Shown piece by piece: positions 1-10,916 of a stretch of DNA of 64,000 nt. The notes beneath the pieces were generated by a model. That model saw only the letters and a list, made by a program, of their open reading frames with translations, had not been told where the DNA came from and made no database searches. The DNA comes from Channallabes apus (lineage: Eukaryota > Chordata > Actinopteri > Siluriformes > Clariidae). Both the position numbers and the translations under genes were made by a program. The stretch covers positions 4,916,203 through 4,980,202 of the forward strand of contig CM060131.1 of the NCBI GenBank assembly GCA_030522415.1. Reading direction: 5' to 3'. Every line of letters starts with the position of its first letter. Position 1 is the stretch's first letter.

Positions 1-987
1 GTCACAACACTGGACAAACTCGCATTGGATGACCCCATGATTATAATTACTGTTATCCTTTGTATGCTTGTCAATGACTTATTCTAAATCAGAAACCCGA
101 CTACTCAAATTCAGTTCTGAATTGAAAACACTCAAAACCTTCATCTGAAGATCTCCATCCAAGTTTAATCTGACTTTGTCATGACTTTGTGTTATTTGAT
201 GATACTACCTGGGGCTTTTCGATTTTCCTGATAGAAAATAAGATGAGTCTACTTGAATTGAAGCACGGAACACCTTAAAGGGATTTGGTGTTCAGTCTGT
301 AAATGGAAATTAATTGGTCTTCTTATTTAAACTCAACATTTTGTCAGCAGTAAGTTTAACACATACATAATGACTGTTTCTTACAGGGTATTACCATTAA
401 TAATACATCTCTTGTTAATTGTTTATTAGCATAAAGGCGACAAACAAAAAAGAGAGCTACATTTAAACATTGTAGATATACCTAAAGATAAAAAATATCC
501 AAAATTACATAAGATCGCACCCTAGTGCTATCTACTGTAGTTATGGCATTTGGTCTTATGTATATTTGCATTTATGTGGTTTTCCATTATTAGTAGTATT
601 TTTAAAACATACAAACTTTTATCAGTTAACATGGGCCAAGCCTTCCTCAATGCCAGGAGTGGTCTGCTTTTATTTAGGAAAAAATCCAACTGACAGTTCT
701 TCCAAAATTCCTCTTTTCCTGAGTCGGGATTGGACAGTCGCATCGGCCTGTTCATTCTATACGTAACCCCACTAAACTTGTATCAAAATGTTTAGCCAGG
801 ACTTCCAAGCTCAATGAGATGAAAATAAAGAATCTATTCATTACCGGTGCCAAATCACTTTGCTCTTCTGACTTCTAGATCACTAGTTTTTTGTCCTGAA
901 ATCAGTGCAAAAATCACTCTATAGCCTTTGTTGGTTTATAGAGTGGAAACACTCTGGAAAAAAATGTAATTCTTTAGACCCCTTTGG
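1..987. other. No gene or recognisable repeat
   Basis: AT-rich sequence without a convincing coding exon, RNA gene or element end. The short open frames on both strands (for example around 530-760) have no family resemblance and occur at chance frequency. If the first candidate exon at 2832 belongs to the periaxin-like gene, this stretch would be upstream intron or flank. Confidence 0.5.
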
Positions 988-1085
988 AGGTGGCACGGTG
1001 GTGTAGTGGTTAGCACTGTCGCCTTGCACCTCCAGGGTCTGGGTTCGATTCCCGTCTCTGTGTGCATGGAGTTTGCAAGCTCTAA
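988..1085 (+). repeat. tRNA-derived SINE head, truncated
   Basis: The sequence has a tRNA-like start (GGCACGGTGGTGTAGTGG, followed by a TTAGCACTGTCGCCTTGC stretch) and a B-box-like GGTTCGATTCCC. It is the head of the same SINE family seen nearly complete at 18002-18362 and 20403-20772. Only about 100 bp remain, so the copy is 3'-truncated and diverges after the words for 'tgcatggagtttgcaagc'. It is a fossil insertion with no expected function. Confidence 0.75.
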
Positions 1086-2831
1086 CACCTACTGTACCTC
1101 GTATACAAGTAAGAGTATTTTTATTTTTATTTACGGCCCCGGGATCATTCCCTCAAGAACACTTAACCCCAAAGTCTAGTTCATTTTGATCAGTGTGAAC
1201 ACAATCAATCCAGGCTCAGGAACCATGCCCAAGCATGCTTGAAGATATGATCTTGGGTACAGAACACTGTACCTGGGCATGGATTGAATCAGATATGGAA
1301 ACCAATCTGACCTGAGCACAAAAGAACGCTGTTTAGATGCGATGTCATCAGTGCCGTTGGTAACCTCCAAAACTCTGTGTGAACGTAACATGTACCAATC
1401 TTCTCCTTTGATGTACTGTACACAGCCATGAGTAAAAACTTTTGAATTTTTCTCCAAAATGTCAATAATATTAGGCATAGTGTGAAAGTAAACTTCCTTG
1501 GTCTCTTCTTCTCTTGTGGCTCACTATTGATCTGATACTTGGATTTTTGTTTACACACTGTTTGGCTATTAAGCAACAGCTTATGTGATGTATAATTGTA
1601 ATTTAAATACATACTAATGTCTGACTCACATTCTGGTTAACAGAATAACGCTTTATATAACTATGACAGCCACTTGGCTTGGCCTCATGATGAAGAATGA
1701 GAAATATGCAGATTGACAGGGAACACCATTAGAATGTTTGTTGGCAACCAGAGAAGGGTGTGGCATTGCATACTTAGCAGCCTTCTGTGCTGAGAGTAAA
1801 AAGCTCCATGGAAAGAATGTGGAAAGTGTAACTATAGCAATGTCTTGCATGATAAAAGTAAACAGATAATGTTAACAAGTTTAACATATTAATTTCTGTA
1901 TGAATATGTGTTCTTTGCATTGTCACCATGGAGCATCATTTGCTGAAAAAAAGATATCCACAATATAAAGGCATCAGAACACCCAGGGTTGCATGGGGCT
2001 TAGCAGGCCAAGAGTTTAAGGTTGTTGATCTAAACCTACGATTCTGCAGAACTCAACCCGACCAAGCATCCGTGAAATGTGCTAGAAAAGTCTGATTCAT
2101 GGAAACCTCACCCCATAATCCACAGCACCCAAAGGATCTGCTGCTAACATTCTCATGCCAGACATGACAGCATACCTACAGTGGACTAGTAGAGCCATGT
2201 CCAAAGGTGCCAGAGCCACCCCGGGGGTACACAAGAGCCTATGCAATACTGGACATTATGTTTGGGATTTGTTGTTTTGGTTGATGTATATCTTTGCCAT
2301 GTTGTTATTAATGAAAAATATCTTTTTATACAGTTTTTAAGGGTATTATACCTTTTCCTCTCTCACTTAATTACACACACAGGTTATACAAAAACACAAT
2401 CCATGAGATCACACATGACAGAGTTGATGGAGTATCTGCAAAGGGGTAGAAGAAAAAAATAATAATCAAACAGTATCTAAATAAACTTTTGATGAAAATG
2501 AATGGTGTCCCTTAATACATTTTGTTTAAGATCTGCTTCAGGTCATACTGTATATTCCACACATTATTAGCTTGCATACTCTTTTTAAAAGTCAAAGTTG
2601 AACAAAATAAAAAGATAATAAAGGTTACAGTTGCGTTTGTCATGGTTTCATTTTGTAAAAAGTCAGGGAATAGTAATGTATGTTTATTCATTTAATTTTT
2701 CTTTTTTTTTGGCCAAAATTGGCCACTTTTAAGCAAATTGGTTAAAATGGTCAATGACAACTTGATACTTATACTGCATTGTTTATTTCTGATTATACTG
2801 TATAACTTAATATGACTTGTTTTGTTTTTAG
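1086..2831. other. No gene recognised
   Basis: Unique-looking, moderately AT-rich sequence. I see no domain, splice-supported exon or element terminus. Several 60-107-residue open frames are present on both strands, but none shows a motif or compositional bias of coding sequence. Confidence 0.45.
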
Positions 2832-2872
2832 ACTCAGACAGAGAATGGGAGGACGGCCACTCTAATCCACAT
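2832..2872 (+). other. Candidate 41-nt upstream exon
   Basis: A pyrimidine-rich tract ending in TTTTTAG precedes a 41-nt segment that ends at a consensus donor GTGAGT (2873). Read to a complete last codon, it gives SDREWEDGHSNPH. That phase would join the next candidate exon (13559) without a shift. It may be a 5' untranslated or N-terminal exon of the periaxin-like gene, or an exon of an unrelated gene. A short open segment like this occurs easily by chance, so only the splice sites support it. Confidence 0.25.
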
Positions 2873-3237
2873 GTGAGTTCACACATCTACTATTTCATTA
2901 GCTATAGTGTCACATTTGTTTGCACCAAACTGCTAGCAGTAACATAATCAACACAATTTGCTTTACTGTAAGTCTATGGGTTCCATAGATGTTGTGTTGG
3001 CACTCCCCGGTTCTGAAAAAAAGGTTAGGTCACTGCTGGCTCTTGCTTTTTGAACTGAACTCCAAATAGCTTGGAATTAGTTTAGTGCATTAATATTCTG
3101 TTTACCAAAATATGGAGAAGCAATACCATCCCAGAGTGGAGTCCTCTCTGCCTGGCCTCTTGCCTTAAGTCTGCTCTCTGCCCCACCATAGCCTCAGGCC
3201 CCCCTGAGGAGTTTCCTGATCTCTTAAAGGTTCCACA
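2873..3237. other. No feature recognised
   Basis: No coding or repeat signature was found between the candidate exon donor and the LINE-type repeat beginning at the CAATT repeats near 3238. Confidence 0.45.
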
Positions 3238-3379
3238 TTCAATTCAATTCAATTCAATTTTATTTATATAGCGCTTTTAACAATGGTCATTGTCTCAAAG
3301 CAGCTTCACAAAAATGAAAGACATTTAACAAAAATAAATAAATAAAATAAATAAAATAAATAAATGTAAAAAATAAATA

Positions 3380-3415
<36 letters not shown>

Positions 3416-4035
3416 TATAGAAAAGAAAATAATTGGAAGTGTGTATGTGTGAGAAAAATGTGCAAATAATGAGACGAATGAATGAAATTTCTCTGATGAG
3501 CAAGCCAAGGGTGATGGCGACGGTGGCAAGGAAAAACTCCCTGAGATGGCATTAGGAAGAACCCTTGAGAGGAACCAGACTCAACAGGGAACCCATCCTC
3601 ATTTGGGTGATAACAGATAGAAATGATATAACATCTTGTGTGTTCTGCAGGTGAAAATTCAATATGACAGAAATTATTTAAATTGACATGAAGACCAGTT
3701 CAGCATAGGGACGAGTCAGTAGGTGCAGAGAGCAGATGAGGTCGGGATCACTGGAAGCACAGGAGCAGCATGTGTAGCTCCAACCATCATAAAGCTGAAT
3801 CCAGCTGGAGCTGGTCCTTCTCTGGATGCCTCAGGAACCTCGCAGGGTCGGCCTTTGTCTACTGAAGCTGGAAAAATCTCCCGATGCCTCGGGATGGGTA
3901 GAGAAATACAGAACAGATGGGGAGAATTAGCGTAGTTGCCATTCGGGATAGGTGTGAGTTATGTGTATGCCAGATTATGAGGTTATGGGATGAGTTATGT
4001 GTATGCCAGATTAAAAAGATGCGTCTTGAGTCTAC
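3238..4035 (-). repeat. LINE 3'-end repeat, inverted copy
   Basis: The segment starts with iterated CAATT, then a 'TTTATTTATATAGCGC' block and text found again at 33984-34935, 21577-21775 and (inverted) 36890-37170. Homologous sequence in the longer copy runs into a region resembling the end of an L2-type LINE coding sequence read on the minus strand, so I interpret it as a LINE 3' untranslated end lying in reverse orientation. It contains a TAA/ATA microsatellite near 3374-3418. The copy is interrupted at about 4036, where its relative at 34735 continues differently, by the gypsy segment that follows. Confidence 0.7.
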
Positions 4036-5290
4036 ATGATTACATCAATCTCAAGGCCATGTTCTGCACGTCTCGGGCCATCTCTCTTCCCCCTCGTCGT
4101 CCCTACGACTGCGCTACCGACCTCCTGCCTGGCACAGCTCCACCTCGGGGTCACCTCTTTTCACTTTCACAAGACAAGAGGAAGGCCATGGACCAATACA
4201 TTTCTGAGGCTTTAGCCGCCAGCATCATTAGACCGTCCTCATCACCTGCTGGAGCGGGTTTTTTCTTTGTGGCCAAGAAAGACGGTACCCTACGTCCTTG
4301 CATTGATTACAGGGGACTGAATGACATCACCGTCAAGAACCGGTACCCGCTGCCCCTGCACCACCTTTGCCCTCCTGCAGGGTGCCCAATTCTTTACAAA
4401 ACTAAACCTTCGCAGTGCCTACCACCTGGTCATAATTAGAGAAGGGGACGAGTGGAAGACGGCCTTCAACACCCCGTCAAGGCGTTATGAATATCTAGTC
4501 ATGCCGTTTGGTTTAGCCAACGCTCTGGCAGTGTTCCAAGCCCTAGTCAATGACATCCTTAGGGATTTCATCAATGTCTTCGCTTTCGTGTACCTAGATG
4601 ATATTCTCATCTTCTCGCGGTCCAACTCAGGAGTTGGAGCGGTCCTGTCCCAGAGGTTACCCAAAGATAACAAACTGCACCCGTGCTGTTTTCTCTCCCA
4701 CTGGCTCTCTCCCACAGAGAGCAACTACGGCATTGGTGACCGGGAGCTATTAGCAGTCAAACTTGCCCTGGAGGAGTGGAGGCATTGGCTCGAGGGCACC
4801 GAAATCCCCTTCCTGGTCTGGACGGATCATAAGAACTTGGAATACCTCACGGTGGTGGACCGCTTTTCCAAGGCGGCCCACTTCATCCCGCTATCTGGAC
4901 TCCCTATTGGCCCATTCACCATAACCAGAATCCTCAACCTGTGCACTGTCAGACTTCATCTGCCTTCCACCATGCGTCGGAAGGATAAACCCTTCCTTTC
5001 ATGTATCTCAGATAAAACCTCTGGCTTCATGCCCACTGAGTCCACACACCCGCCCAGCTCCTCCTCCCCGACTTGTTGATGGTGGCGAGGCCTTCGCCAT
5101 GCACAAACTTTTGAAAGCCAGACGACGAGGCAGAGGCATCAAGTACCTGGTGAATTGGGAGGGCTATGGACCTGAGGAAAGAAGCTGGATTCCTTCCAGA
5201 TACATCTTGGATCGATCCCTTATTGATGATTTCCATCGCCGACACCCCAACGCAATGGCCAGAACGCCAGGTGGCGTCTGTAGGAAGGGG
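4036..5290 (+). pseudogene. Ty3/gypsy chromovirus pol remnant
   Basis: This is a broken retrotransposon polyprotein. The first frame (about 4075-4360) carries the reverse-transcriptase start with the [11 protein letters not shown] and NRYPLPL motifs. After a frameshift near 4360 the frame continues with [10 protein letters not shown], the PFGLANA block and the catalytic YLDD box (about 4595). It then jumps directly into an RNase H fragment (WTDHKNLEYL) and a scrap of integrase core (VVDRFSKAAHFIPL). A chromodomain follows at about 5099-5260 (YLVNWEGYGPEERSW). Gag, protease, the connection region and most of integrase are missing, so it is non-autonomous. The chromodomain places it in the chromovirus branch of Ty3/gypsy. 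Confidence 0.85.
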
Positions 5291-5990
5291 GTACTGTCAC
5301 GAGCCAGCTCGATCCACCAAGCACCTCGTATTCCTAACTCCACCCCAGGCTTTTCAGCTCACCTAGCGTTCAATCACAACACACCTGTATCCGATTAGGA
5401 TACCATCCTTAGGCCGTAAAAGCATGCAGAGTGCATTAGTTTATGCCGCAGTGTCTCGCACGTGTGCCTCGCGTCCTCCCTGGATATTATTCTAGGAATC
5501 TTGACCCCTTGCGGACCTCGCTACCCTTCAGATTTCTCTTTCGTCTTTTCCCCTGATAATCTCGCCTGTTCTCGGTCTAATCTTCGTGTATGACCCTGCG
5601 TGTGTTAGGAATCTGGTTCCGTGCCTGCCCCTTTGGATTTGTTTGTTCTCGCGGCTGTACCTTTGGTTATCGACCCTTACCTGACAAACGATGCCGATTC
5701 TCTCTTCTCGCTCCACGGCTAGTGATGCTGTCCCGGCTCTATGTGCAAGCGCTTCTATCATCTCTTAAGTATTCTCATGATGCACACCGTGCTCCTACTC
5801 CTCAAATAAGCGAACTGAAGCTCTCTGCCCTGCTCCCCCTGATCTTGGAGCAAACCGATGTCATGAAACCATTGCGGAAGTTTAGTTGCGCTTCCCACGC
5901 CCTCGCTAAAGCCGAGAAAAGTTTGCATGCTTCCACTTCCAGGTTCGCAGAGACTTCCCTGAAGTTTTTGCCCTGCCTTTTGTCATGTCA
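5282..5990 (+). repeat. Probable 3' LTR of the gypsy remnant
   Basis: Directly after the chromodomain stop lies a purine-rich tract (AGGAAGGGGGTAC, about 5282-5294) followed by TGTCACGAG. This is the usual arrangement of polypurine tract then LTR start. The right border is uncertain; I place it near the 'tgtcatgtca' at 5984-5990. No matching 5' LTR is visible upstream, so identity as an LTR rests on position only. Confidence 0.45.
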
Positions 5991-6004
5991 CCGGGTATTC
6001 CCCA

Positions 6005-6121
6005 AAGCATTCTGTACGTGCACACACATACACGCACAACACCCCCTGCTGCGCGCTGACTCACACACACACATACACACGCGCAACCCCCCGCTGCTGC
6101 ACGCTGATCCACACACACACA
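6005..6121. repeat. CA-rich microsatellite, left part
   Basis: Interrupted CA repeats with imperfect duplication of a 'ctgctg..cgctgacc' unit. It ends in TA immediately before an inverted-repeat element; CA repeats resume at the other end of that element (10707). Confidence 0.8.
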
Positions 6122-6517
6122 TACAGTGGTCACCTAATCGGAGCGTTCGTTTTACCATCGCCGCGCTCGGCGGCAGGATTTGGGTTTGTGCGTTTGCTGA
6201 CTTTTACCACTGAGTGGCGGTATATAACTACAGACTGACGCCTCATGCCTTAGTTCATTCTCTGCCGGATTAATGAGACACGCACCTTTAGAACTGCACG
6301 TAGTAGCCGATAACATCAAGTGAAACACTGTAATTGACCGAATTCATAATCACAGTACTAAAATTACAGTACAAATGTAGAATTCAAATTAAATCAAATC
6401 TTATTAGGATCAAATTTAAGCACAATAAATATTAACACAGTGAGCCTTTAGATTTTATCACGTGTAATTAGAAAAGAAGTGTGTAGGGTTTTGTTTCATC
6501 TTATTTCTTGTGTTCTT

Positions 6518-6905
6518 TAAATTTATAGTAGATTTATTAACTGAAATAAATGACTATATTTCTGTTATTCCCCACTTAAGGGGGTGGGAGAATTTTCAAG
6601 CCCCACTTGAAAATCGGCCAAGTTTACTATTTATTGAAATATAAATTTCTAAACCAATAAGATCAAATAATACCAAGTTATTATTATAACAGGCTTACTT
6701 CGTCACTTATCTAGAACTTGCTTTCAAAGAAGTCGAGTGGCTTATTAACATGACTGGGGTGTGTTGTGTCTAAGTGTCTGAATGGTGCAGCGGTTAGAGT
6801 GCTCGGCCAGAGATCAACAAAGTGCTGGTTTGAATCCTGGGTGATGCTGTTTTCAAATTGTTTTATTTTAATTATAGCAAAATTAAAATATAACAAAATC
6901 AAATG
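6518..6905 (+). repeat. Left inner arm: hAT end plus tRNA-like module
   Basis: This arm pairs with 10095-10470 in reverse orientation. It opens with the same TTCCCCACTTAAGGGGGTG block as the hAT remnants at 10917 and 15702. It then skips their internal part to AAGTCGAGTGGCTTATTAAC, and continues into a tRNA-like A box (TGGTGCAGCGG, 6783-6793) and B box (GGTTTGAATCC, 6827-6837), then an A/T tract. The arm is therefore a deletion derivative of the local hAT family joined to a pol III promoter-like sequence. Confidence 0.65.
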
Positions 6906-7124
6906 TTTTAAGTGCGCTTAAGGTAGAGTCTTATAAAGGCTATGTAGTCTTATATAGTTTTATTATATATTTTTTTGCACATTAATCTGAGTCCTCATCT
7001 GTTACATTTTTGAGGACAATAGTTTTTTTTCAGCCTGTCACGGCGTGCGCCCAAATCAATATTGCTCCTCGCTCACTAGTTAGGCATCCTCCCCTTCAGA
7101 TATGCGAAGGAACAGGGCCGCCGA

Positions 7125-7512
7125 ATTGGGCACGGCTGGTGAGCTATCCTTTGCTTTTTTTCTATCCTTGGCTGGCAAGCTATCCGGGTTTGCACCCCGC
7201 GCTATAAAATACTCTGGGTTTGTTGGGTTACAGGGGTTTTTTACTACGCGGTGTGATTGCGACACGCACGCAACAACGCAGAAGTGCGGCATGCAAGCGG
7301 GGCAAATGGAATGCGCCCCAGGGGAAAAAAAGAAGCGAGAGATGGGAGGGACCAGTCCATCATAGCAGAGCCAGCGGGAGCGGACATAGGCAGGAGCTCA
7401 CACCGCGTAGTAAAATTCATTGTAACCAAACAAACCACAAGTATTTTATAGCACGTGGTGCAAGCCCTGGATCATTAGTAAGGATAGCTCACCAGCCGTG
7501 CCTAATTCCGTC
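7125..7512. repeat. Inverted repeat inside the composite element
   Basis: The left arm (about 7125-7256) contains 'acggctggtgagctatcctt' and 'gctataaaatactctgg'. Its reverse complement recurs at 7388-7512 with moderate divergence, leaving a loop of about 130 nt. It could fold into a long hairpin. No coding potential is evident. Confidence 0.6.
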
Positions 7513-7887
7513 ATGTCATGTGGGCCAGGGGCGGACTGGGACCAAAAAGTGGCCCTGGACTTCCTGGATAAATTTCTGCACACCAGTTACTAATATAAAA
7601 TATAACACAATACAAGAAACAAAGGAAAGGACATCAAGACGAACATATAAAACTGAAAGACAATATTTTAAAAAGAATGGCAATAAAACTGAACAGGTAA
7701 GCTAAAATAAAATCAGTAGCAGCATTAGCTCATGCTAGTAAACTAGTTACTTATTTTTAATGCTAATTACTTTAGTTAATGCTGCTACTGATTTTATTCC
7801 AGCTTACCTGTTCAGGTTGATTGTGCTTCTTTTCACTTGGCTCTGGTAGATCAATGCCAGACAACACTCAAATGCAAATTATTCACC

Positions 7888-8019
7888 CTCCCCAGGTGTA
7901 AATCTGCTGTTCTCCCCAGGTGTAAATCTGCTGTTCTTTCAAGCTTGAAAGATTAATGCAAAATGTGTAACTGCATATACAGCTTGAAAGATTAATGCAA
8001 AATGTGTAACTGCATATAC
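7888..8019. repeat. Two adjacent perfect tandem duplications
   Basis: A 24-bp unit occurs twice (7888-7911, 7912-7935) and, six bases on, a different 39-bp unit occurs twice (7942-7980, 7981-8019). Both pairs are identical by eye. Two independent, perfect and adjacent duplications suggest a recent local replication or repair event. Confidence 0.9.
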
Positions 8020-9323
8020 AGTATGGATATAAGAACCTAATGGGATGTGGGTCAGACCAACAGGGAGACAGTCAGCTCTGATACATCATCTCATCATTAC
8101 ATCATCTACTGTCAGTTTATTAAAATACAGACTAAATACAGATTCCCCAAATTATAGATTTAACCTGTAAGAACATCAGTAACTACCTTTTTAATGTACA
8201 TACAGTAGATAGCGCCTGTGCAGTCAGCTTATGGGAGGGGCTGATTGAGTTTCTCATGCTCTTATAAGCAGAGTTACTATATATTCAGAGAAACTGAATG
8301 AAAGCTGAGCCTTTGTTTCTCGACCGCGACACCCCTCTCTCTCTCACACACATACACAGAGTAGACATACACATACTTTATCCAACAAACATGAAAAATA
8401 TCCACATAATGATGAGTTAAAAAGCATTGGTTAATTTTCGTTTAGACAGACTGTTTGTATCTGATTATTTGTATTATTAAAGAACAACAGCACAAACAAC
8501 AACACAAGGGCTTGTAAGAAACATTTTTATTATTTTGACAAGAGTTAAATTTGTAACAGTAAAAGGCACCCCAATTTAAATATATAAATAACTAAAAACA
8601 AATTGAGCAAACTATCAGAATAAAAAAAAATAGAACGAATCATTATTAAAGAAAATTATGAAGACCATAACAGCCTACTGCATTTCATTATTTATAATAA
8701 AGCAAAAACACGAGTGCTGATGATATAATAATTTATTCCTACAGATGTACCCGTTTTACAGATCGATTTACTGTGATAAAGAGTGGTATAAGAGCAGTGA
8801 CAGCTGGCACACAAAAAAACAGGTGCAGGATTATTTTCTATTGTCTAAATAAGAAATATTTTCTAAACATGGGTTATTGTTGCTTATTTACAATATTTGT
8901 TAATTTAATATAAAGCCGGTATCATTATCCTCCTTTTTATTTTCCTACGTAGTCTAATAAAGTTTTCCAGAGCGCGGAGAAGTTTTGTTGTACTAAATAA
9001 TATTTATGAAGCATCAGGGCCTCCTATTCCTATTAATTTTAAGTTGTTTTAGTGTTACTCTGTGTGCTTTACACAGACAGACACCATTCAAATGCAGATA
9101 CTTCACGCCTCCCCACGTGTGAATCAGCAGCTATCACCTCTACATTCAGATAAACTACAAATAACTGTAAATAGCACCACTCCCCATTCACAGGCTTCTT
9201 CTTACTTACTTCTTACTACTTACTGTTCTTTACAGATTTTACTTATCATAACATGCGTTAGATAGTTTGTTTTTATCACTCTATACACAATACTTTGCTA
9301 TTTTTATAGATGTTGAGCATCGT

Positions 9324-9526
9324 GAGCAAGCCCGAGATCATATGAACGTTAATTATCGCCAGCCGGCACGAATAGGCGGCTCACGAGTAACGATAGTAGA
9401 TTTGTAACAAATCTACTATCGTTACTCGCTCACTCCGTAGGCTCCCTGAATAGGCGGCAAAGGGACGGAGCCGCCTATTCGTGCCGGCTGGCGATAATTA
9501 ACGTTAATATGATCTCGGGTTTGCTC
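9324..9526. repeat. Double palindrome (cruciform-forming)
   Basis: The outer arms 9324-9381 and 9469-9526 (58 nt each) are reverse complements with only a few mismatches and include GCACGAATAGGCGGC. Between them lies a second palindrome, 9384-9404 against 9406-9427, with essentially no loop. The motif AATAGGCGGC also appears once more in the spacer. The whole 203-bp block could extrude as a two-tiered cruciform. Confidence 0.9.
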
Positions 9527-9645
9527 CACATTATAAAAGCAAGGCACTACTAGCAAAGCCGCCACTGTATATAACCATAATGAATCCCGTAACCGGCTTA
9601 AACAGCTGAAAAGAATACAATCAAAAGCCATGTTATAGCTTCTGA

Positions 9646-9840
9646 ATGGCGCAGCGGTTAGAGAGCTCGCTCAGAGACCCTGAGGTCGCTGGTTTGAATC
9701 CAGTCGGATGCTGTTTTAAATTTTTTTTATTTTAATTATAGCAAAATTAAAAGAAAACTAAATAAAATGTTTTATTTTAATTTTGCTCAGCATACTATAG
9801 AAAAAACAGCAAACTCGCACGCTACCAGTAAAGCAGCTGC
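9646..9840 (+). repeat. tRNA-like module, second copy
   Basis: A box TGGCGCAGCGG (9647-9657) and B box GGTTTGAATCC (9691-9701) are separated by the same 44 bases as in the copy at 6783. A/T-rich sequence ending 'agcatactatagaaaaaaca' follows, and recurs inverted at about 10055-10215. It is a tRNA-derived repeat module, not a tRNA gene: the acceptor stem and a foldable anticodon arm are not evident. Confidence 0.65.
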
Positions 9841-10094
9841 CACTGATATGTCCGTCGGTCATCGGTCTCAACGCGACTACTGTATACACGTCTGTATACG
9901 CCAGCCACTGGACTCCTCACGGTTAAATACGTTGGTCACATGACAGCTGTATAAGCCGGTTACGGGACTCATTATGGTTGTATATCGTGCTCTGAATAAT
10001 AAATGTTCTTTTATGTCTTCATTCATTGTAATTTGACATTTTTTTGTTTGTTTGCTGTTTTTTCTATAGTATGCTGAGCAAAATTAAAATAAAA

Positions 10095-10470
10095 CATTTT
10101 ATTTAGTTTTATTTTAATTTTGCTATAATTAAAATAAAACAATTTTAAAACATCATCACCAAGGATTTGAACCTGCACTTTGTGGATCTCTGGCCGAGCG
10201 CTCTAACCGCTGTGCCAATCGGACACTTAGAGACAACACACCCCACTCACGTTAATAAGCCACTTGACTTCTTTGAAAGCAAGCTGTCGAGATAAGTGAT
10301 GAAGTAAGCCTGTTATAATAATAACTTGGTGTTATTTGATCTTATTGGTTTAGAAATTTATATTTCAATAAATAGTAAAATGTTTGACAAGTGAAAATTC
10401 TCCCACCCCCTTAAGTGGGGAATGACAGAAATATGGTCATTTATTTCAGTTAATAAATCTACTATAAATT
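10095..10470 (-). repeat. Right inner arm with inverted tRNA-like module
   Basis: Reverse complement of the left arm (6518-6905). It includes a B box with the canonical sequence GGTTCAAATCC (minus strand, 10163-10173), an A box TGGCACAGCGG (10207-10217), and the hAT-like CCCCACTTAAGGGGG block at 10400-10425. Divergence from the left arm is visible but low. Confidence 0.65.
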
Positions 10471-10703
10471 TTTTTACTCATTATTGTACAGTACACATCA
10501 ATAGCTCTGGTTCAGATTTTTCATGTTTGTTGTGGAAATTACCATCACTGTTGTATTTACCGCGATGAATGAAAATGTCACTTTGCGCCACCTGGCGGCC
10601 ATTTTACGAATGACTTTGAAATGCAATTGATTTATTTTGGCCGCTGTCGCCTTTAAACGGCGGTGACTGCGACAGTAATAACCATTCCGATTGAGTAACC
10701 ACT

Positions 10704-10704
<1 letters not shown>

Positions 10705-10746
<42 letters not shown>
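10705..10746. repeat. CA microsatellite, right part
   Basis: TA followed by about 20 CA dinucleotides, mirroring the CA tract left of 6124. The two tracts are probably one microsatellite split by the composite element. Confidence 0.95.
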
Positions 10747-10748
<2 letters not shown>

Positions 10749-10916
10749 ACTCTCCTTGTGCTTTTATGTACTTAACCCCTTAAGTCTCAAATAAAATTCC
10801 ATTAAGTGAATCTGTGTCTGCTATTGGGCCCTTTCTGTGTCTGCCTCCTCCCATGACAATAGCGCACTGATGTTCTTAGGAACATAGAATTTTGGTAAAT
10901 AGACTTACACTAAAGC

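Larger units (their letters stand above)
6124..10704. mobile_element. 4.6-kb composite inverted-repeat element
   Basis: The ends are inverted copies of each other: CAGTGGTCACCTAATCGGA at 6124 and the reverse complement of CAGTGGTTACTCAATCGGA ending at 10704. Both are flanked by TA and then by CA repeats, as expected for a TA-targeting element inserted into a microsatellite. Inside lie long inner arms (about 6518-6905 against 10095-10470), a near-perfect palindrome (9324-9526), other hairpins (7125-7256 against 7388-7512; 7692-7730 against 7781-7815) and three tRNA-promoter-like modules. I found no transposase frame. It is best described as a non-autonomous foldback element built from deleted hAT ends and tRNA-like sequence. 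The family is not one I can name. Confidence 0.6.

Noticed and set aside
3287..3529. Ile/Tyr-rich minus-strand open frames
   Set aside because: They are translations of TAA/ATA microsatellite sequence inside a LINE 3' repeat.
6783..10217. Functional tRNA genes
   Set aside because: A and B boxes are present, but no complete cloverleaf is evident and the modules are embedded in repeats with A/T tails.
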